Part shown: positions 50,448-59,201 of the stretch, piece by piece
Numbering within the stretch: the first letter of the stretch is position 1
How the letters are laid out: every line of letters begins with the position of its first letter
NCBI GenBank assembly: GCA_963848205.1
Contig: CAWKCV010000001.1
Location: 62,001-126,000 of the forward strand
Direction of reading: 5' to 3'
Source of the DNA: BOG-908 sp963848205
GTDB lineage: Bacteria; Pseudomonadota; Alphaproteobacteria; Acetobacterales; Acetobacteraceae
DNA: 64,000 nucleotides
Made by a program: the position numbers and the translations under genes
Notes under the pieces: generated by a model
What the model was told of the DNA's origin: nothing
The model's input: the letters and a program-made list of their open reading frames with translations, nothing else
Database searches by the model: none

Positions 50448-51752
50448 GGGCGGCGCGCTCGTCGCATCGCCGGCGGCACGCGCAGCATCCAGCTTCATCT
50501 GCTCGGCCTTCCAGCGCATCGCAGTGAAAATACGTGTGTGCCCGCTGGGATGGTCGAAGAACACGAATTCCTCGAGTGGAGACGGATCGAGCTTGCGGTA
50601 GGTGCTGAGCTTGAGCGCGACCTGTGCGAACGCATCGGGCCGGCGCACCAGGTTCAGCCCGAACAGGTCGGCCTGGTATTCCTGATTGCGCGTGAGTGTA
50701 TTGAGCACCGGCGTGAGCACGAAGAAATAGAGAGTGAACGCGAGCACCAGTATCGGCAGACCTGCGGGATCGCTGACCTCGTGCACGCCCCAGCGTGTTC
50801 CGTATCGGCGCACGAGCAGGCCGAATAGCCATCGCGCGAACGCGAAACCGCCGGCGACCAAAGCGCTTCCGAACAACAATGCGCCGATCACATGGCCCAT
50901 CACGTAATGGCCCATCTCGTGCCCGAGCACAGCCAGAACCTGATCCGGCGTGCATTGCTTGATCAGATTGTCGGTGATCGAGATCTGCGTCGTGCCGAAC
51001 AATCCGGAAACGTTTGCGCTGATCCGGTTGCTCTGGCGGGAACTGTCAAATTCCTTGACGTTCGTGGCGGGCACTCCGTCCGATCGTGCCATGTCCAGTA
51101 TCTGGTCGCGCATCGGGCCAGCCGCCAGAGGCTGAAAATGGTTCAGCATGGGTTCGAGGAATACCGGGGCGATCACCTGATTCAAACCCACGAACAACAT
51201 CGCGATCACGGTGCCCCAAATCCACCAGCGCCGCGGCGATGCCGCGATTGCCGCATAGATCAACGGGAGCACGATGGCGGCAGAGACCATGCCGATCGCC
51301 AGCCCGATCGCATCGTCGGTCAGCCATGCGAGAAATGTCTGGTTCGCGAGTGCGTAGGAATGCTCGCGCACAAAGCCCTGATAGATGTCGAGCGGCAATT
51401 GCAACACGGCCGTCACCAGCATGAACAGCACGGCATACAACGCGATCCCGATCCAGCGCCGGCGGCCAAGCCGGAACGAAAGGGTGCGCATACGTGCGGA
51501 CAGACCTGTCGCGAGAAGCAGAACAGCTACCGCGATGCCGTAAAGCGCGTTCCACAGAATCAGCCAGTAGCCGCCTTCGAAATAGGCGTCGGACTTCAAC
51601 CGCGCTGCATGCGGCACACTGTTCAGATACGTGTCGGTCGCCGCCTGGGCATCGAACTCCGCGGCCCACGCCGGACCTGCCGCCAGCAGCAGCAACCCGG
51701 CGAGCAGCCACAATGTAGGTGGAAGAGGCAGGCGCCGTCCACACACATGCAT
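50409..51752 (-). CDS. M48 family membrane metallopeptidase (Ste24-like)
   Basis: Zinc peptidase of 447 residues embedded in the inner membrane. N-terminal signal or first helix (LWLLAGLLLLAAGPAWA), several further membrane segments, the zinc motif VLGHEMGHYVMGH, and the third ligand in RNQEYQADLFGLNL. The layout is that of the CAAX protease Ste24 rather than HtpX. It likely takes part in membrane protein quality control. Fourteen bases downstream of the M3 peptidase gene, so probably one operon. Confidence 0.9.
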   Translation of the reverse strand: MHVCGRRLPLPPTLWLLAGLLLLAAGPAWAAEFDAQAATDTYLNSVPHAARLKSDAYFEGGYWLILWNALYGIAVAVLLLATGLSARMRTLSFRLGRRRWIGIALYAVLFMLVTAVLQLPLDIYQGFVREHSYALANQTFLAWLTDDAIGLAIGMVSAAIVLPLIYAAIAASPRRWWIWGTVIAMLFVGLNQVIAPVFLEPMLNHFQPLAAGPMRDQILDMARSDGVPATNVKEFDSSRQSNRISANVSGLFGTTQISITDNLIKQCTPDQVLAVLGHEMGHYVMGHVIGALLFGSALVAGGFAFARWLFGLLVRRYGTRWGVHEVSDPAGLPILVLAFTLYFFVLTPVLNTLTRNQEYQADLFGLNLVRRPDAFAQVALKLSTYRKLDPSPLEEFVFFDHPSGHTRIFTAMRWKAEQMKLDAARAAGDATSAPPSGGPQPGSPAHP

Positions 51753-51766
51753 CTTCGTGCGCCCGA

Positions 51767-53902
51767 TCAGCCGTTGGCAGCCAGGCCGCGCTGGCGCAAC
51801 AAGGGCGCAGTATCAGGGTCGTGCCCGCGGAAGCGGCGATACAGCTCCATCGGATCCGCATTATGCCCAGGCGCCAGCATCATGTCGCGAAAACGCTGAC
51901 CGTTGGCGCGAGTGAGCCCGCCATTCTCGGTGAACCAGGCGTAGGCATCGTCATCGAGCACTTCGCCCCACAAATAGGCGTAGTAGCCGGCCGAGTAGCC
52001 GCCTGCCCAGATATGCGCGAAATACGTCGTCTTATAACGCGGCGGCACCTGCGCCAGATCGATGTTGTGTTTCTTCAGTGCCGCAGCCTCGAAAGCATCG
52101 GGCGACTGCAGCGGCGCATCAGCGGGCAGATTGTGCCACTCCATATCCAGCAAGGCGGCCGCCAGATACTCGGTCAGCATATAGCCCTGGTTGAACGTCT
52201 TGGCGCGCTTGATCTTCTCCACCAGTTCGGCCGGCATCGCCGCACCGGTCTGGTAATGGCGCGCATAGCTGGCGAACACCTGCGGATCGAGCGACCAATG
52301 TTCGTTGAACTGCGAAGGAAACTCCACCACGTCGCGCGGCACATGGAAGCCGTGCTGGCTCGGGAAATGCTGGATGCTGAACATCGCATGCAGCGCGTGG
52401 CCGAATTCGTGGAACATGGTCGTCACGTCGTCGAACCCGATCAACGCCGGCTGGCCTGACGCGGGCTTGGTGAAGCTGGTCACGTTCACCACCACGGGCT
52501 TCAATCCCAGCAATCCGCTGGGCTCGACAAACTCGTCGCACCAGGCGCCACCTTGCTTGTTCGGCCGCGCAAAATAGTCGGCATAGAACAGCGCCATCGG
52601 GCTGCCGTCCGCATCGAACACTTCGAACGTGCGCACGTCGGGGTTATAGACCGGAATGTCGTGCCGTTCCTTGAATGTCAGCCCGTAGAGTTTGTTGGCT
52701 GCGTAGAACACGCCGTCATGCAGCACACGGTTCAGCTCGAAATATGGGCGAACCTGGCTCTCGTTCAGATCGTATTTCTGCGCGCGCACCTGGTCCGAAT
52801 AGAAATCCCAGTCCGACGCTGCCAGCGTGAAGCCGCCATGCTGCGCGTCGATGATCTTCTGCATGTCCGCCACCTCGCCGCGCGCTTTCGCGGTGGCGCC
52901 GGGTACCAGGCTATCCATAAGCTTCATCGCCGCATCCGGCGTCTTCGCCATCTGGTTTTCCAGCGTGTAGGCCGCGAAGTTCGGGAAACCCATCAGCTTG
53001 GCCTTCTCGGCGCGCAGCTTCGCCAGCTGTGCGACCAGATCGCGCACATCGTTCGAGCCATCGGCGTCGCCACGCGCTTCGGAGGCGGCCAGGATGCGCG
53101 CGCGCAACGCACGGTCGGACAATTTGGCCAACTCCGGCTGCTGAGTTGTGTTGCGCAGCGGCAGCACATACTTTCCAGGATGCCCGCGCGTTTTGCCGGC
53201 TTCAGCGGCCGCCGCAATCGCCTCCTGGCTCATGCCGGCGAGTTCGGCCGCATTGTCCACCACCACCGCGCCGCCAGATGTTGCCGCCAGCAGTTTCTGC
53301 TGAAAGCTTGTCTGCAACTTGGTGATCTGCTGGTTCAAGGTCTGCAACCGCGCCTGGTCGGCCGGCGCCAGCGCCGCACCTGCATGGATGAACTCCTTGT
53401 AGGTCTCCTCGAGAAGATAAGTCGATGTCGCATCCAGGCCGGCCTGCGCACGCGCCTCGTACACCTTCTTCACGCGCGCGAACAACAGCGGATTTAGATG
53501 AATGGAATCGTCGTGCGCCTGCAACAGCGGATCAATCGTTTCCTTGATCGAGTCGAGCGCCGGGTCGGTATTGGACTGCGTGATATTCTCGAATATCTGC
53601 ACGACGCTGACCAGCATCGCGCCGGACTTTTCCATCGCGACAATCGTATTGTCGAACGTCGCCGACGCAGGATCGCGCGCGATCGCCTCGATTTCGGACG
53701 CATGCGCGCGGATCGCGGCCTCGATCGCCGGCGCGTAATCGCTGTCCTGTATCTTGTCGAACGGCGGCGCGTGATATGGCAGCGTGCTGGGCTGCAGAAG
53801 CGGGTTGGCTGGCGGCATCGCGTAGGCGCCTCCCAATGCGCCAAACAAAGGTGTGGTGAGAAGGATCGCGGTGCGCAGGCGTGCGTTCATGAGCCGGTTC
53901 AT
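51767..53902 (-). CDS. M3 family peptidase (peptidyl-dipeptidase Dcp-like)
   Basis: Zinc metallopeptidase of 711 residues. A signal peptide (MNRLMNARLRTAILLTTPLF, then GALGGAYA) suggests a periplasmic enzyme. The catalytic motif TMFHEFGHALHAMFS with the distal Glu downstream marks family M3; the domain PALIGFDDVTTMFHEFG is Dcp-like. Cleaves small peptides. It heads an operon with the M48 peptidase. Confidence 0.92.
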   Translation of the reverse strand: MNRLMNARLRTAILLTTPLFGALGGAYAMPPANPLLQPSTLPYHAPPFDKIQDSDYAPAIEAAIRAHASEIEAIARDPASATFDNTIVAMEKSGAMLVSVVQIFENITQSNTDPALDSIKETIDPLLQAHDDSIHLNPLLFARVKKVYEARAQAGLDATSTYLLEETYKEFIHAGAALAPADQARLQTLNQQITKLQTSFQQKLLAATSGGAVVVDNAAELAGMSQEAIAAAAEAGKTRGHPGKYVLPLRNTTQQPELAKLSDRALRARILAASEARGDADGSNDVRDLVAQLAKLRAEKAKLMGFPNFAAYTLENQMAKTPDAAMKLMDSLVPGATAKARGEVADMQKIIDAQHGGFTLAASDWDFYSDQVRAQKYDLNESQVRPYFELNRVLHDGVFYAANKLYGLTFKERHDIPVYNPDVRTFEVFDADGSPMALFYADYFARPNKQGGAWCDEFVEPSGLLGLKPVVVNVTSFTKPASGQPALIGFDDVTTMFHEFGHALHAMFSIQHFPSQHGFHVPRDVVEFPSQFNEHWSLDPQVFASYARHYQTGAAMPAELVEKIKRAKTFNQGYMLTEYLAAALLDMEWHNLPADAPLQSPDAFEAAALKKHNIDLAQVPPRYKTTYFAHIWAGGYSAGYYAYLWGEVLDDDAYAWFTENGGLTRANGQRFRDMMLAPGHNADPMELYRRFRGHDPDTAPLLRQRGLAANG

Positions 53903-53936
53903 TCCCGATCGGTGTCGATCGCCCGACCCTAGCCCG

Positions 53937-55250
53937 CTACCGCTGGCGCGTCATCCCCGCGCGCATCACGCCGTATAACGCCAGGCTTCCGACCACCACG
54001 CCGGCCAACCCGAGTATCTCGCCGCGTGGCGCCACCGCCACGAGCCCGATCATGCAAGCCATCCCGCCCGCAGCGATCAGCGGCAGGGCGGCAAAACTCA
54101 CCGGCGTGCCGGCCATCCGCGTGCCGCGCCGGTGCAGCACCCACGCTGCCCCGCATCCCAGGAAATACAGCCCCGCCGTGTTCAGCGTCGAGGCAACCAC
54201 CAGCCCGGTGAAACTGCCCGACAGCGCCAGCGCGGCGGCGATGGCCGCATGCACGAGGATTGCCACATCCGGCGCCTGGGTCGCCGGATCGGCACGCCCG
54301 AGACTGCGCGGCAGCAGCCCGTCCCGCGCGAAAGCAAACAGGATGCGCGGCGCGCCCAATATGTCGCTGCCCAGCCAGCCGAGCATGGAGAGCGCCGCAC
54401 CGGCCACGATGAAGCTGCGCGCCAACGGCCCCACCCTGGCAGCCGCCGCGGCCAATGGCGCCACCTGACCTGCCAGCCCCGCACCCAGCAGATGCTGCGC
54501 GACGAGCTGAATGCCCACATACAGCACCAGCACGAAGGCCATCGATGCGAAAAGCGCGCGCGGCACAGTCCGGTGGCCGTCCGCCACCTCGCCGCTAGCC
54601 GCGAGCGGCGTCTCCATGCCGCTGAACGCGAACACGCCCAGGATCACCGCCTGCGCCAGGCCGGACAGCGGGGCCGCCTGCAACACCGGCGCAGGCGACA
54701 CCCCGCCCGACAGCCACACCACCGCGCCCACAACCACGAACAGGCCGAGCGGCACCAGCTTGACCAGCGTGGCAGCCCCCACGAACCATGCCGCCTCCCG
54801 CACGCCGCGCACATTGATCCACGCAATGCTGCCAAGCGCGCCCACGATGATGGCCACGCGCCAGCCCTGCCCGCCCAGCACCGGCGCCACGCTGGCCAAT
54901 GTGCTCGCCAGCGCGCCGGCAATTCCGCCGCACGCCAGCACGCTCGCCATCCAGGTCAGCATGCCGCACACGAACCCCGCGCCTGGCCCGAACGCGAACG
55001 CCACCGTGCCATACACTCCGCCACTGGTCGCGAGCCTGCTGCCTGCTTCGGCGAAACACACCACCACCAGGCTCATCGCCAACGCGCACAGCACATAAGC
55101 CCACGGGGCCAGCGCACCCGCCGCCTGCGCCATGCTCGCCGGCAAGGTGAATATCCCCGCCCCGACAACGCCGTTGATGACGGCGGCACTCAGCCCCCAC
55201 ACCCCGATCCGGCGCGCCAGCCCGGCATCGCGGTCACCCACGGCGCTCAT
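53937..55250 (-). CDS. APC superfamily amino acid permease
   Basis: Inner-membrane transporter of 437 residues with about twelve helices. The substrate-binding first helix reads VINGVVGAGIFTLPASMAQ (the GxGIF motif), and FAFSGMETPLAASGEV is in helix 6. The start MSAVGDRDAGLARR overlaps the upstream stop codon (ATGA). Third gene of the thpR-UDG-permease operon. Substrate unknown. Confidence 0.9.
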   Translation of the reverse strand: MSAVGDRDAGLARRIGVWGLSAAVINGVVGAGIFTLPASMAQAAGALAPWAYVLCALAMSLVVVCFAEAGSRLATSGGVYGTVAFAFGPGAGFVCGMLTWMASVLACGGIAGALASTLASVAPVLGGQGWRVAIIVGALGSIAWINVRGVREAAWFVGAATLVKLVPLGLFVVVGAVVWLSGGVSPAPVLQAAPLSGLAQAVILGVFAFSGMETPLAASGEVADGHRTVPRALFASMAFVLVLYVGIQLVAQHLLGAGLAGQVAPLAAAAARVGPLARSFIVAGAALSMLGWLGSDILGAPRILFAFARDGLLPRSLGRADPATQAPDVAILVHAAIAAALALSGSFTGLVVASTLNTAGLYFLGCGAAWVLHRRGTRMAGTPVSFAALPLIAAGGMACMIGLVAVAPRGEILGLAGVVVGSLALYGVMRAGMTRQR

Positions 55251-55846
55251 CCGGCCAACGCCGCCGCCACTTCCGCGCGTAACGCCGGCAACACCTCGGC
55301 GGTGAACCAGGGATTCTTGCGCTCCCACACGCCGGTGCGCCAACTCGGATGCGGCAACGGGAAAAACCGCGGCAGATACCGCCGAAAATCGCGCACCCGC
55401 TCGGTCACGCTCGCGCGCGGCCAGCCCTGCTGCGCCGCCTCGACAGCCTGCGCGTAGCTCCCGACCAGCAAAACCAGCCGCAACGCCGGCATCGCCGCGA
55501 ACACCCGGCGGCGCCAGAGTGGCGCACATTCCGGCCGCGGCGGCGCGTCCCCGCCGTTCGGCAGCCGCCCCGGGTAACACATGCCCACCGGCACGATCGC
55601 CACCCGGCGCGCGTCGTAAAACAGCGACGGCTCCATCGCCAGCCAGTCACGCAGCCGGTCGCCGCTTGCGTCCCAGAAACTGATGCCCTTCTCGTGCACG
55701 CGCGTGCCCGGCGCCTGACTCGCAATCACCACCCGCGCCGTCGCCGACACATGCAGCACCGGGCGCGGCCCCAGCGGCAGCTTCTCCGCGCACACTCTGC
55801 AGGCACGCACCTCCGCCAGCAGCGCCTCCACCCCATCCACACTCAC
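55247..55846 (-). CDS. Uracil-DNA glycosylase family protein
   Basis: Protein of 199 residues of the UDG superfamily: CRVCAEKLPLGPRPVLHVS, the active-site loop VIASQAPGTRVHEKGISFWD, and the second motif PLPHPSWRTGVWERK (HPSxR). It lacks the four Cys of family 4 iron-sulfur enzymes apart from CRVC, so family 4 membership is doubtful, and enzymatic activity on uracil is not assured. Overlaps its neighbours by four bases at each end (GTGA and ATGA). Confidence 0.85.
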   Translation of the reverse strand: MSVDGVEALLAEVRACRVCAEKLPLGPRPVLHVSATARVVIASQAPGTRVHEKGISFWDASGDRLRDWLAMEPSLFYDARRVAIVPVGMCYPGRLPNGGDAPPRPECAPLWRRRVFAAMPALRLVLLVGSYAQAVEAAQQGWPRASVTERVRDFRRYLPRFFPLPHPSWRTGVWERKNPWFTAEVLPALRAEVAAALAG

Positions 55847-56379
55847 GCCAGCGGATACTCCACTTCCGGCGTGTAAACCGACTGCTCGCGCCCCAACTGC
55901 GAACTGAACAACGTAAAATGCGCCACCCGCACCGGCTGCGACCGGAACAGATTATGCGCCTGAACCCAGCCCGCCAGCTTCGGCTCGGCCGCACCCTCGC
56001 CCAGCCGCGCCAACGTCACGTGCGGCGCAAACCGCCGCCGCTCCGGCTCCAAACCAGTTCGCTGCAACGCCGTCTCCACCTTGCCACGCAAATGCTCCAA
56101 CGCCGGGTTGCGCTCCACACCTGCCCATAACGCCACCACACGGCCGGCCTTCTCCATCGTCCCCACCCCGGCCAACTCCAACGCAAACTGGCGGCTACGC
56201 AGCGCCGCCAACGCGAGATCGATCTCCTCGGCCCTGTGCCCCGGAACCTCACCCACAAAACGCAACGTTATGTGGTAGTTCTCAGGCGCCACCCAACGCA
56301 CCCCGCCCAACCCACGCGCCAGCCCGGACAACGCCTCCCGCACCCCCCAAGGCAAGTCCAAAGCCACAAACAGCCGCAT
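55843..56379 (-). CDS. thpR: RNA 2',3'-cyclic phosphodiesterase
   Basis: 2H phosphoesterase of 178 residues with the two catalytic His motifs ENYHITLRFVG and FAPHVTLARLG. It starts at MRLFVALDLP; GGGGAG lies upstream. A TTG two codons earlier is possible. Opens 2',3'-cyclic phosphate ends and has RNA ligase activity in some tests. First gene of an operon with the UDG-like and permease genes; a 291-bp palindrome lies just upstream. Confidence 0.92.
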   Translation of the reverse strand: MRLFVALDLPWGVREALSGLARGLGGVRWVAPENYHITLRFVGEVPGHRAEEIDLALAALRSRQFALELAGVGTMEKAGRVVALWAGVERNPALEHLRGKVETALQRTGLEPERRRFAPHVTLARLGEGAAEPKLAGWVQAHNLFRSQPVRVAHFTLFSSQLGREQSVYTPEVEYPLA

Positions 56380-56391
56380 GCCCAATGCTCC

Positions 56392-56682
56392 CCGACACGA
56401 TGTGGGGCGTCAACTGGCGTGGCTTGGTGATGCGGGGAGGAAGGCCAAGGGGCTCTGCCCCCTGGACCCCCGCCAGGGCGAGCCGCCCTGGACCTGCAAT
56501 TATGGAAGGCAGGGCAAGGGGCGAACACGACGTGTGGTAACCACACGCACTCCGACGCCCCTTGCCCTGCCTTCCATGATGGGGGTCTGGGGCCTCAGGC
56601 CCCAGCGGGGTCCAGGGGCAGAGCCCTTGGCCTTCCTCCAGGCACGACCGCCCACGCCAGTTGACGCCCCACATCGTGTCGG
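56392..56682. repeat. 291-bp imperfect palindrome between thpR and tRNA-Leu
   Basis: Outer arms CCGACACGATGTGGGGCGTC and its complement enclose further matching blocks: AAGGCCAAGGGGCTCTGCCC with GGGGTCCAGGGGC, and GGAAGGCAGGGCAAGGGGCG with its complement. The centre is CGTGTGG, TAA, CCACACG (56531-56547). The arms are about 140 bases with small mismatched stretches. The GGCTCTGCCCC part recurs in Acetobacteraceae genomes. No transposase is present. It may fold into a large hairpin as DNA or RNA. Confidence 0.9.
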
Positions 56683-56708
56683 TTAACAGCGCGCTCCGTT
56701 GTTGCACC

Positions 56709-56796
56709 GGCCCCGGTGGCGGAATTGGTAGACGCGCAGGTTTCAGGTATCTGTGACCGCAAGGTCGTGGAAGTTCGAGTCTTCTCCGGGGCACCA
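56709..56796 (+). tRNA. tRNA-Leu (anticodon CAG)
   Basis: 88-nt class II tRNA. Acceptor GCCCCGG pairs with CCGGGGC, and ACCA is encoded. The anticodon arm CAGGT, TTCAGGT, ATCTG gives CAG at positions 34-36. The variable arm GACCGCAAGGTC and the T arm AGTTCGAGTCT fit. Confidence 0.97.
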
Positions 56797-56819
56797 ACGA
56801 CGGCTTTTTTGGGCGCATC

Positions 56820-57476
56820 ATGGTAGTGCAGTTTAGCTCATCCGGCCCGTTGCATTTGCATCGCGGCGATCTGCCGGACGGGCTCGATCTCGGCCCTGTC
56901 GTGGCTGTCGATACCGAGACGATGGGCCTGAACCCGCATCGCGACCGGTTGTGCCTGGTGCAATTGTCGTCCGGCGACGGCACGGCGCATCTGGTGCAGA
57001 TCAGCCCGGTATCGCTGGGCGGCAACGGTTATGATTGCCCCAATCTCAAGCGGATGATGGCGGATGCATCGGTAGTCAAGCTGATGCATTTTGCGCGGTT
57101 CGACGTGGGTGTGCTGCAGCATTATCTGGGCATTACGGTGGCCCCGATCCGTTGCACGAAGATTGCGGCCAAGCTGGTGCGCACGTTCACCGACCGGCAT
57201 GGCTTACGTGATTTGTGCCGCGAGTTGCTGGGCGTGGAGATTTCCAAGCAGCAGCAGACGTCCGATTGGGGTGCGGCCGAGTTGTCGCCCGAGCAGGTGG
57301 CGTATGCGGCGTCCGACGTGCTGCATCTGCACGCACTGTGGTCGCGGCTGGAGGCGTTGCTGGTGCGCGAGGGGCGGCTGGAGCTGGCGCAGGCCTGTTT
57401 CGACTTCATGCCGGCCCGCACGCGGCTGGATTTGCTGGGTTACGAGGAGCCGGACATTTTCGCCCATCGTGCGTAG
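56820..57476 (+). CDS. RNase D-like 3'-5' exonuclease
   Basis: DEDDy exonuclease domain of 218 residues: VVAVDTETMGLNPHRDRLCL (Exo I), VKLMHFARFDVGVLQHYLG (Exo II) and YAASDVLHLHALW (Exo III, with Tyr). The HRDC domains of full-length RNase D are absent; stand-alone forms of this size are common in alphaproteobacteria. Likely acts in stable RNA 3' end maturation. It begins 24 bases after tRNA-Leu, possibly on the same transcript. Confidence 0.9.
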   Translation: MVVQFSSSGPLHLHRGDLPDGLDLGPVVAVDTETMGLNPHRDRLCLVQLSSGDGTAHLVQISPVSLGGNGYDCPNLKRMMADASVVKLMHFARFDVGVLQHYLGITVAPIRCTKIAAKLVRTFTDRHGLRDLCRELLGVEISKQQQTSDWGAAELSPEQVAYAASDVLHLHALWSRLEALLVREGRLELAQACFDFMPARTRLDLLGYEEPDIFAHRA

Positions 57477-57517
57477 GCATGGGGTGTGCCGCGTAGCATT
57501 CCGTGACATCGGCTCGA

Positions 57518-57548
57518 TTGACCCGACCGGGCACCGCTTCCATACAAT
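57518..57548 (+). promoter_or_regulatory. Candidate promoter of the lpt operon
   Basis: TTGACC and TACAAT are well-matched hexamers, but the spacer is 19 bases, longer than ideal. They precede the lptC ATG by nine bases from the -10 element, so the leader would be very short unless an upstream promoter is used. Confidence 0.3.
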
Positions 57549-57556
57549 AGAGGCTC

Positions 57557-58210
57557 ATGTCCAGGATCGCAGCCCTGCAGCCGCCCGCCGCTCTGCCAGA
57601 TGCGGCGAGCTGGGTGCATCCTCTGATGGCTAAGCAGCCCCGCCGCCGCGCCACCGTGCGGGTCGCCAAGTATGTGCTTCCTGTCGTGGCGCTTGCCTTG
57701 CTGTCCAGCATTGCGTTGTGGCCGGAACTCACGCGCACGGTGGCGAACGGCCGCGTTACCTGGCATCGGCTGACTGCGCTCGCCTCCGCGGGCCAGATGC
57801 TGCATCCGCGCTATCACGGCCTGGACGAGCATGGCCGCCCTTACACGGTATCGGCTGAGACCGCGCATCGCATCGGTCCGGCCCGGGTGGATCTGAACGC
57901 GCCGATCGGTGACGTGACGATGGAGAACGGCACCTGGGTGTTGTTGCGGGCGAAGTCCGGCGTGTTCGTCGAGCATGCCAACGAACTCGATCTGCAGCGC
58001 GCCGTCACGCTCTATCGCCAGGACGGCACGATCATGAATTCGGAGACGGCGACGGTGAACCTCAAGCAGGGTGCCGCGACCAGCAACGATTTCACCCATG
58101 CGGAAGGCCCGTTCGGCACGCTCGATGCGCAGGGATTCACGTTGGTCGACCGGGGCGCCGTGGTGCAGTTCCACGGCCCGGCAAAGCTGGTGCTCAATGG
58201 GGCGCATTAG
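57557..58210 (+). CDS. lptC: LPS export protein LptC
   Basis: Bitopic inner-membrane protein of 217 residues that passes LPS to LptA. One membrane segment (YVLPVVALALLSSIALW, about 39-55) and a periplasmic beta-jellyroll with PRYHGLDEHGRPYTVSAETA, the family core, and DLNAPIGDVTMENGTWV. First of lptC-lptA-lptB. Its end overlaps the lptA start by 14 bases. Confidence 0.88.
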   Translation: MSRIAALQPPAALPDAASWVHPLMAKQPRRRATVRVAKYVLPVVALALLSSIALWPELTRTVANGRVTWHRLTALASAGQMLHPRYHGLDEHGRPYTVSAETAHRIGPARVDLNAPIGDVTMENGTWVLLRAKSGVFVEHANELDLQRAVTLYRQDGTIMNSETATVNLKQGAATSNDFTHAEGPFGTLDAQGFTLVDRGAVVQFHGPAKLVLNGAH

Positions 58211-59201
58211 CCGCGTTGCGTGTGTGGCGTGCCTGTTCGCCCCCGCTGCTTTCGCTCCCTTTGCGTTCGGGCAGGCAATCGACCTCTCGCATGGCGGCCC
58301 GGTGACGGTGACCGCCGCCGGCGGGATCGACTGGGACCAGGCAGCCCAGACGGTCACCGCGCACGAGGATGCCCGCGCCGTGCGTGGCAACGCGACGGTC
58401 ACCGCCGACCAGCTGATCGCGCATTATCGCAAAAAAGCCGGCGCGCCTGGCGCCGCGGCCGCCCCGCCGGCCACGCCCGTCTCGGCGCCGGCCGACAACA
58501 CGCCGCCCGCCGCGATCCCGGCGACCGCGGGCGATACCGGCAGCAACGAAATCTACCGGTTGAACGCCGAAGGACACGTCCATCTTTTCACCCAGACCGA
58601 CCAGGCCTGGGGCGACCACGCGATCTACGACATCGACCAGGCGGTGCTGGTGCTCACCGGCCATGGCCTGCGCCTGACCACGCCATCCGACCTGCTGACC
58701 GCGCGCGATGCGATGGAATACTGGTCGGCCAAGCACATGGCCGTCGCCCGCGGCGATGCGGCCGCGACCAGCAGCGACGGCCGCCGCATCACCGGCGACG
58801 TGCTCGTCGGCTACACCGCCGACCCGAACGCGCCCGCCGGCGCCAAACCCGCCGCACCCGCGCCGAAAAAGCCGGAAGCGGCCGGCACCGACCCGAATAC
58901 ACCCGGCAAACTGCAGCGCGTGGAAGCCTACGGCCATGTGAAGGTGCAGACGGCCACCGAGATCGTCACCGGCGATCGCGGCGTGTATCTGCCCGACACC
59001 GGCCTCGCCCACGTCATCGGCAACGTGCACATCACTCGCGGTGCCAACCAGCTCAACGGCGCGGCCGCGGTGGTGAACATGAAAACCGGCCTGGCGACGC
59101 TCATCCAGGCGCCCGGCGGCCGCGTGCAGGGCCTGGTCGTGCCCAACGCTTCGGGCAACGCCGCGCCCACCCCGCCCGCCGCGAAGACGCAGGCGCGATG
59201 A
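58197..59201 (+). CDS. lptA: LPS periplasmic bridge protein LptA, enlarged
   Basis: Periplasmic OstA-type protein of 334 residues, clearly longer than the roughly 185 of E. coli. Signal peptide ending FAPFAFG. OstA repeats appear in AHEDARAVRGNATVTADQL, EIYRLNAEGHVHLFTQTDQA and VEAYGHVKVQTATEIVTGDR. Two Ala/Pro-rich inserts (about 90-115 and 205-235) break up the jellyroll. Overlaps lptC and lptB starts, so translation is coupled. Confidence 0.87.
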   Translation: MGRISRVACVACLFAPAAFAPFAFGQAIDLSHGGPVTVTAAGGIDWDQAAQTVTAHEDARAVRGNATVTADQLIAHYRKKAGAPGAAAAPPATPVSAPADNTPPAAIPATAGDTGSNEIYRLNAEGHVHLFTQTDQAWGDHAIYDIDQAVLVLTGHGLRLTTPSDLLTARDAMEYWSAKHMAVARGDAAATSSDGRRITGDVLVGYTADPNAPAGAKPAAPAPKKPEAAGTDPNTPGKLQRVEAYGHVKVQTATEIVTGDRGVYLPDTGLAHVIGNVHITRGANQLNGAAAVVNMKTGLATLIQAPGGRVQGLVVPNASGNAAPTPPAAKTQAR

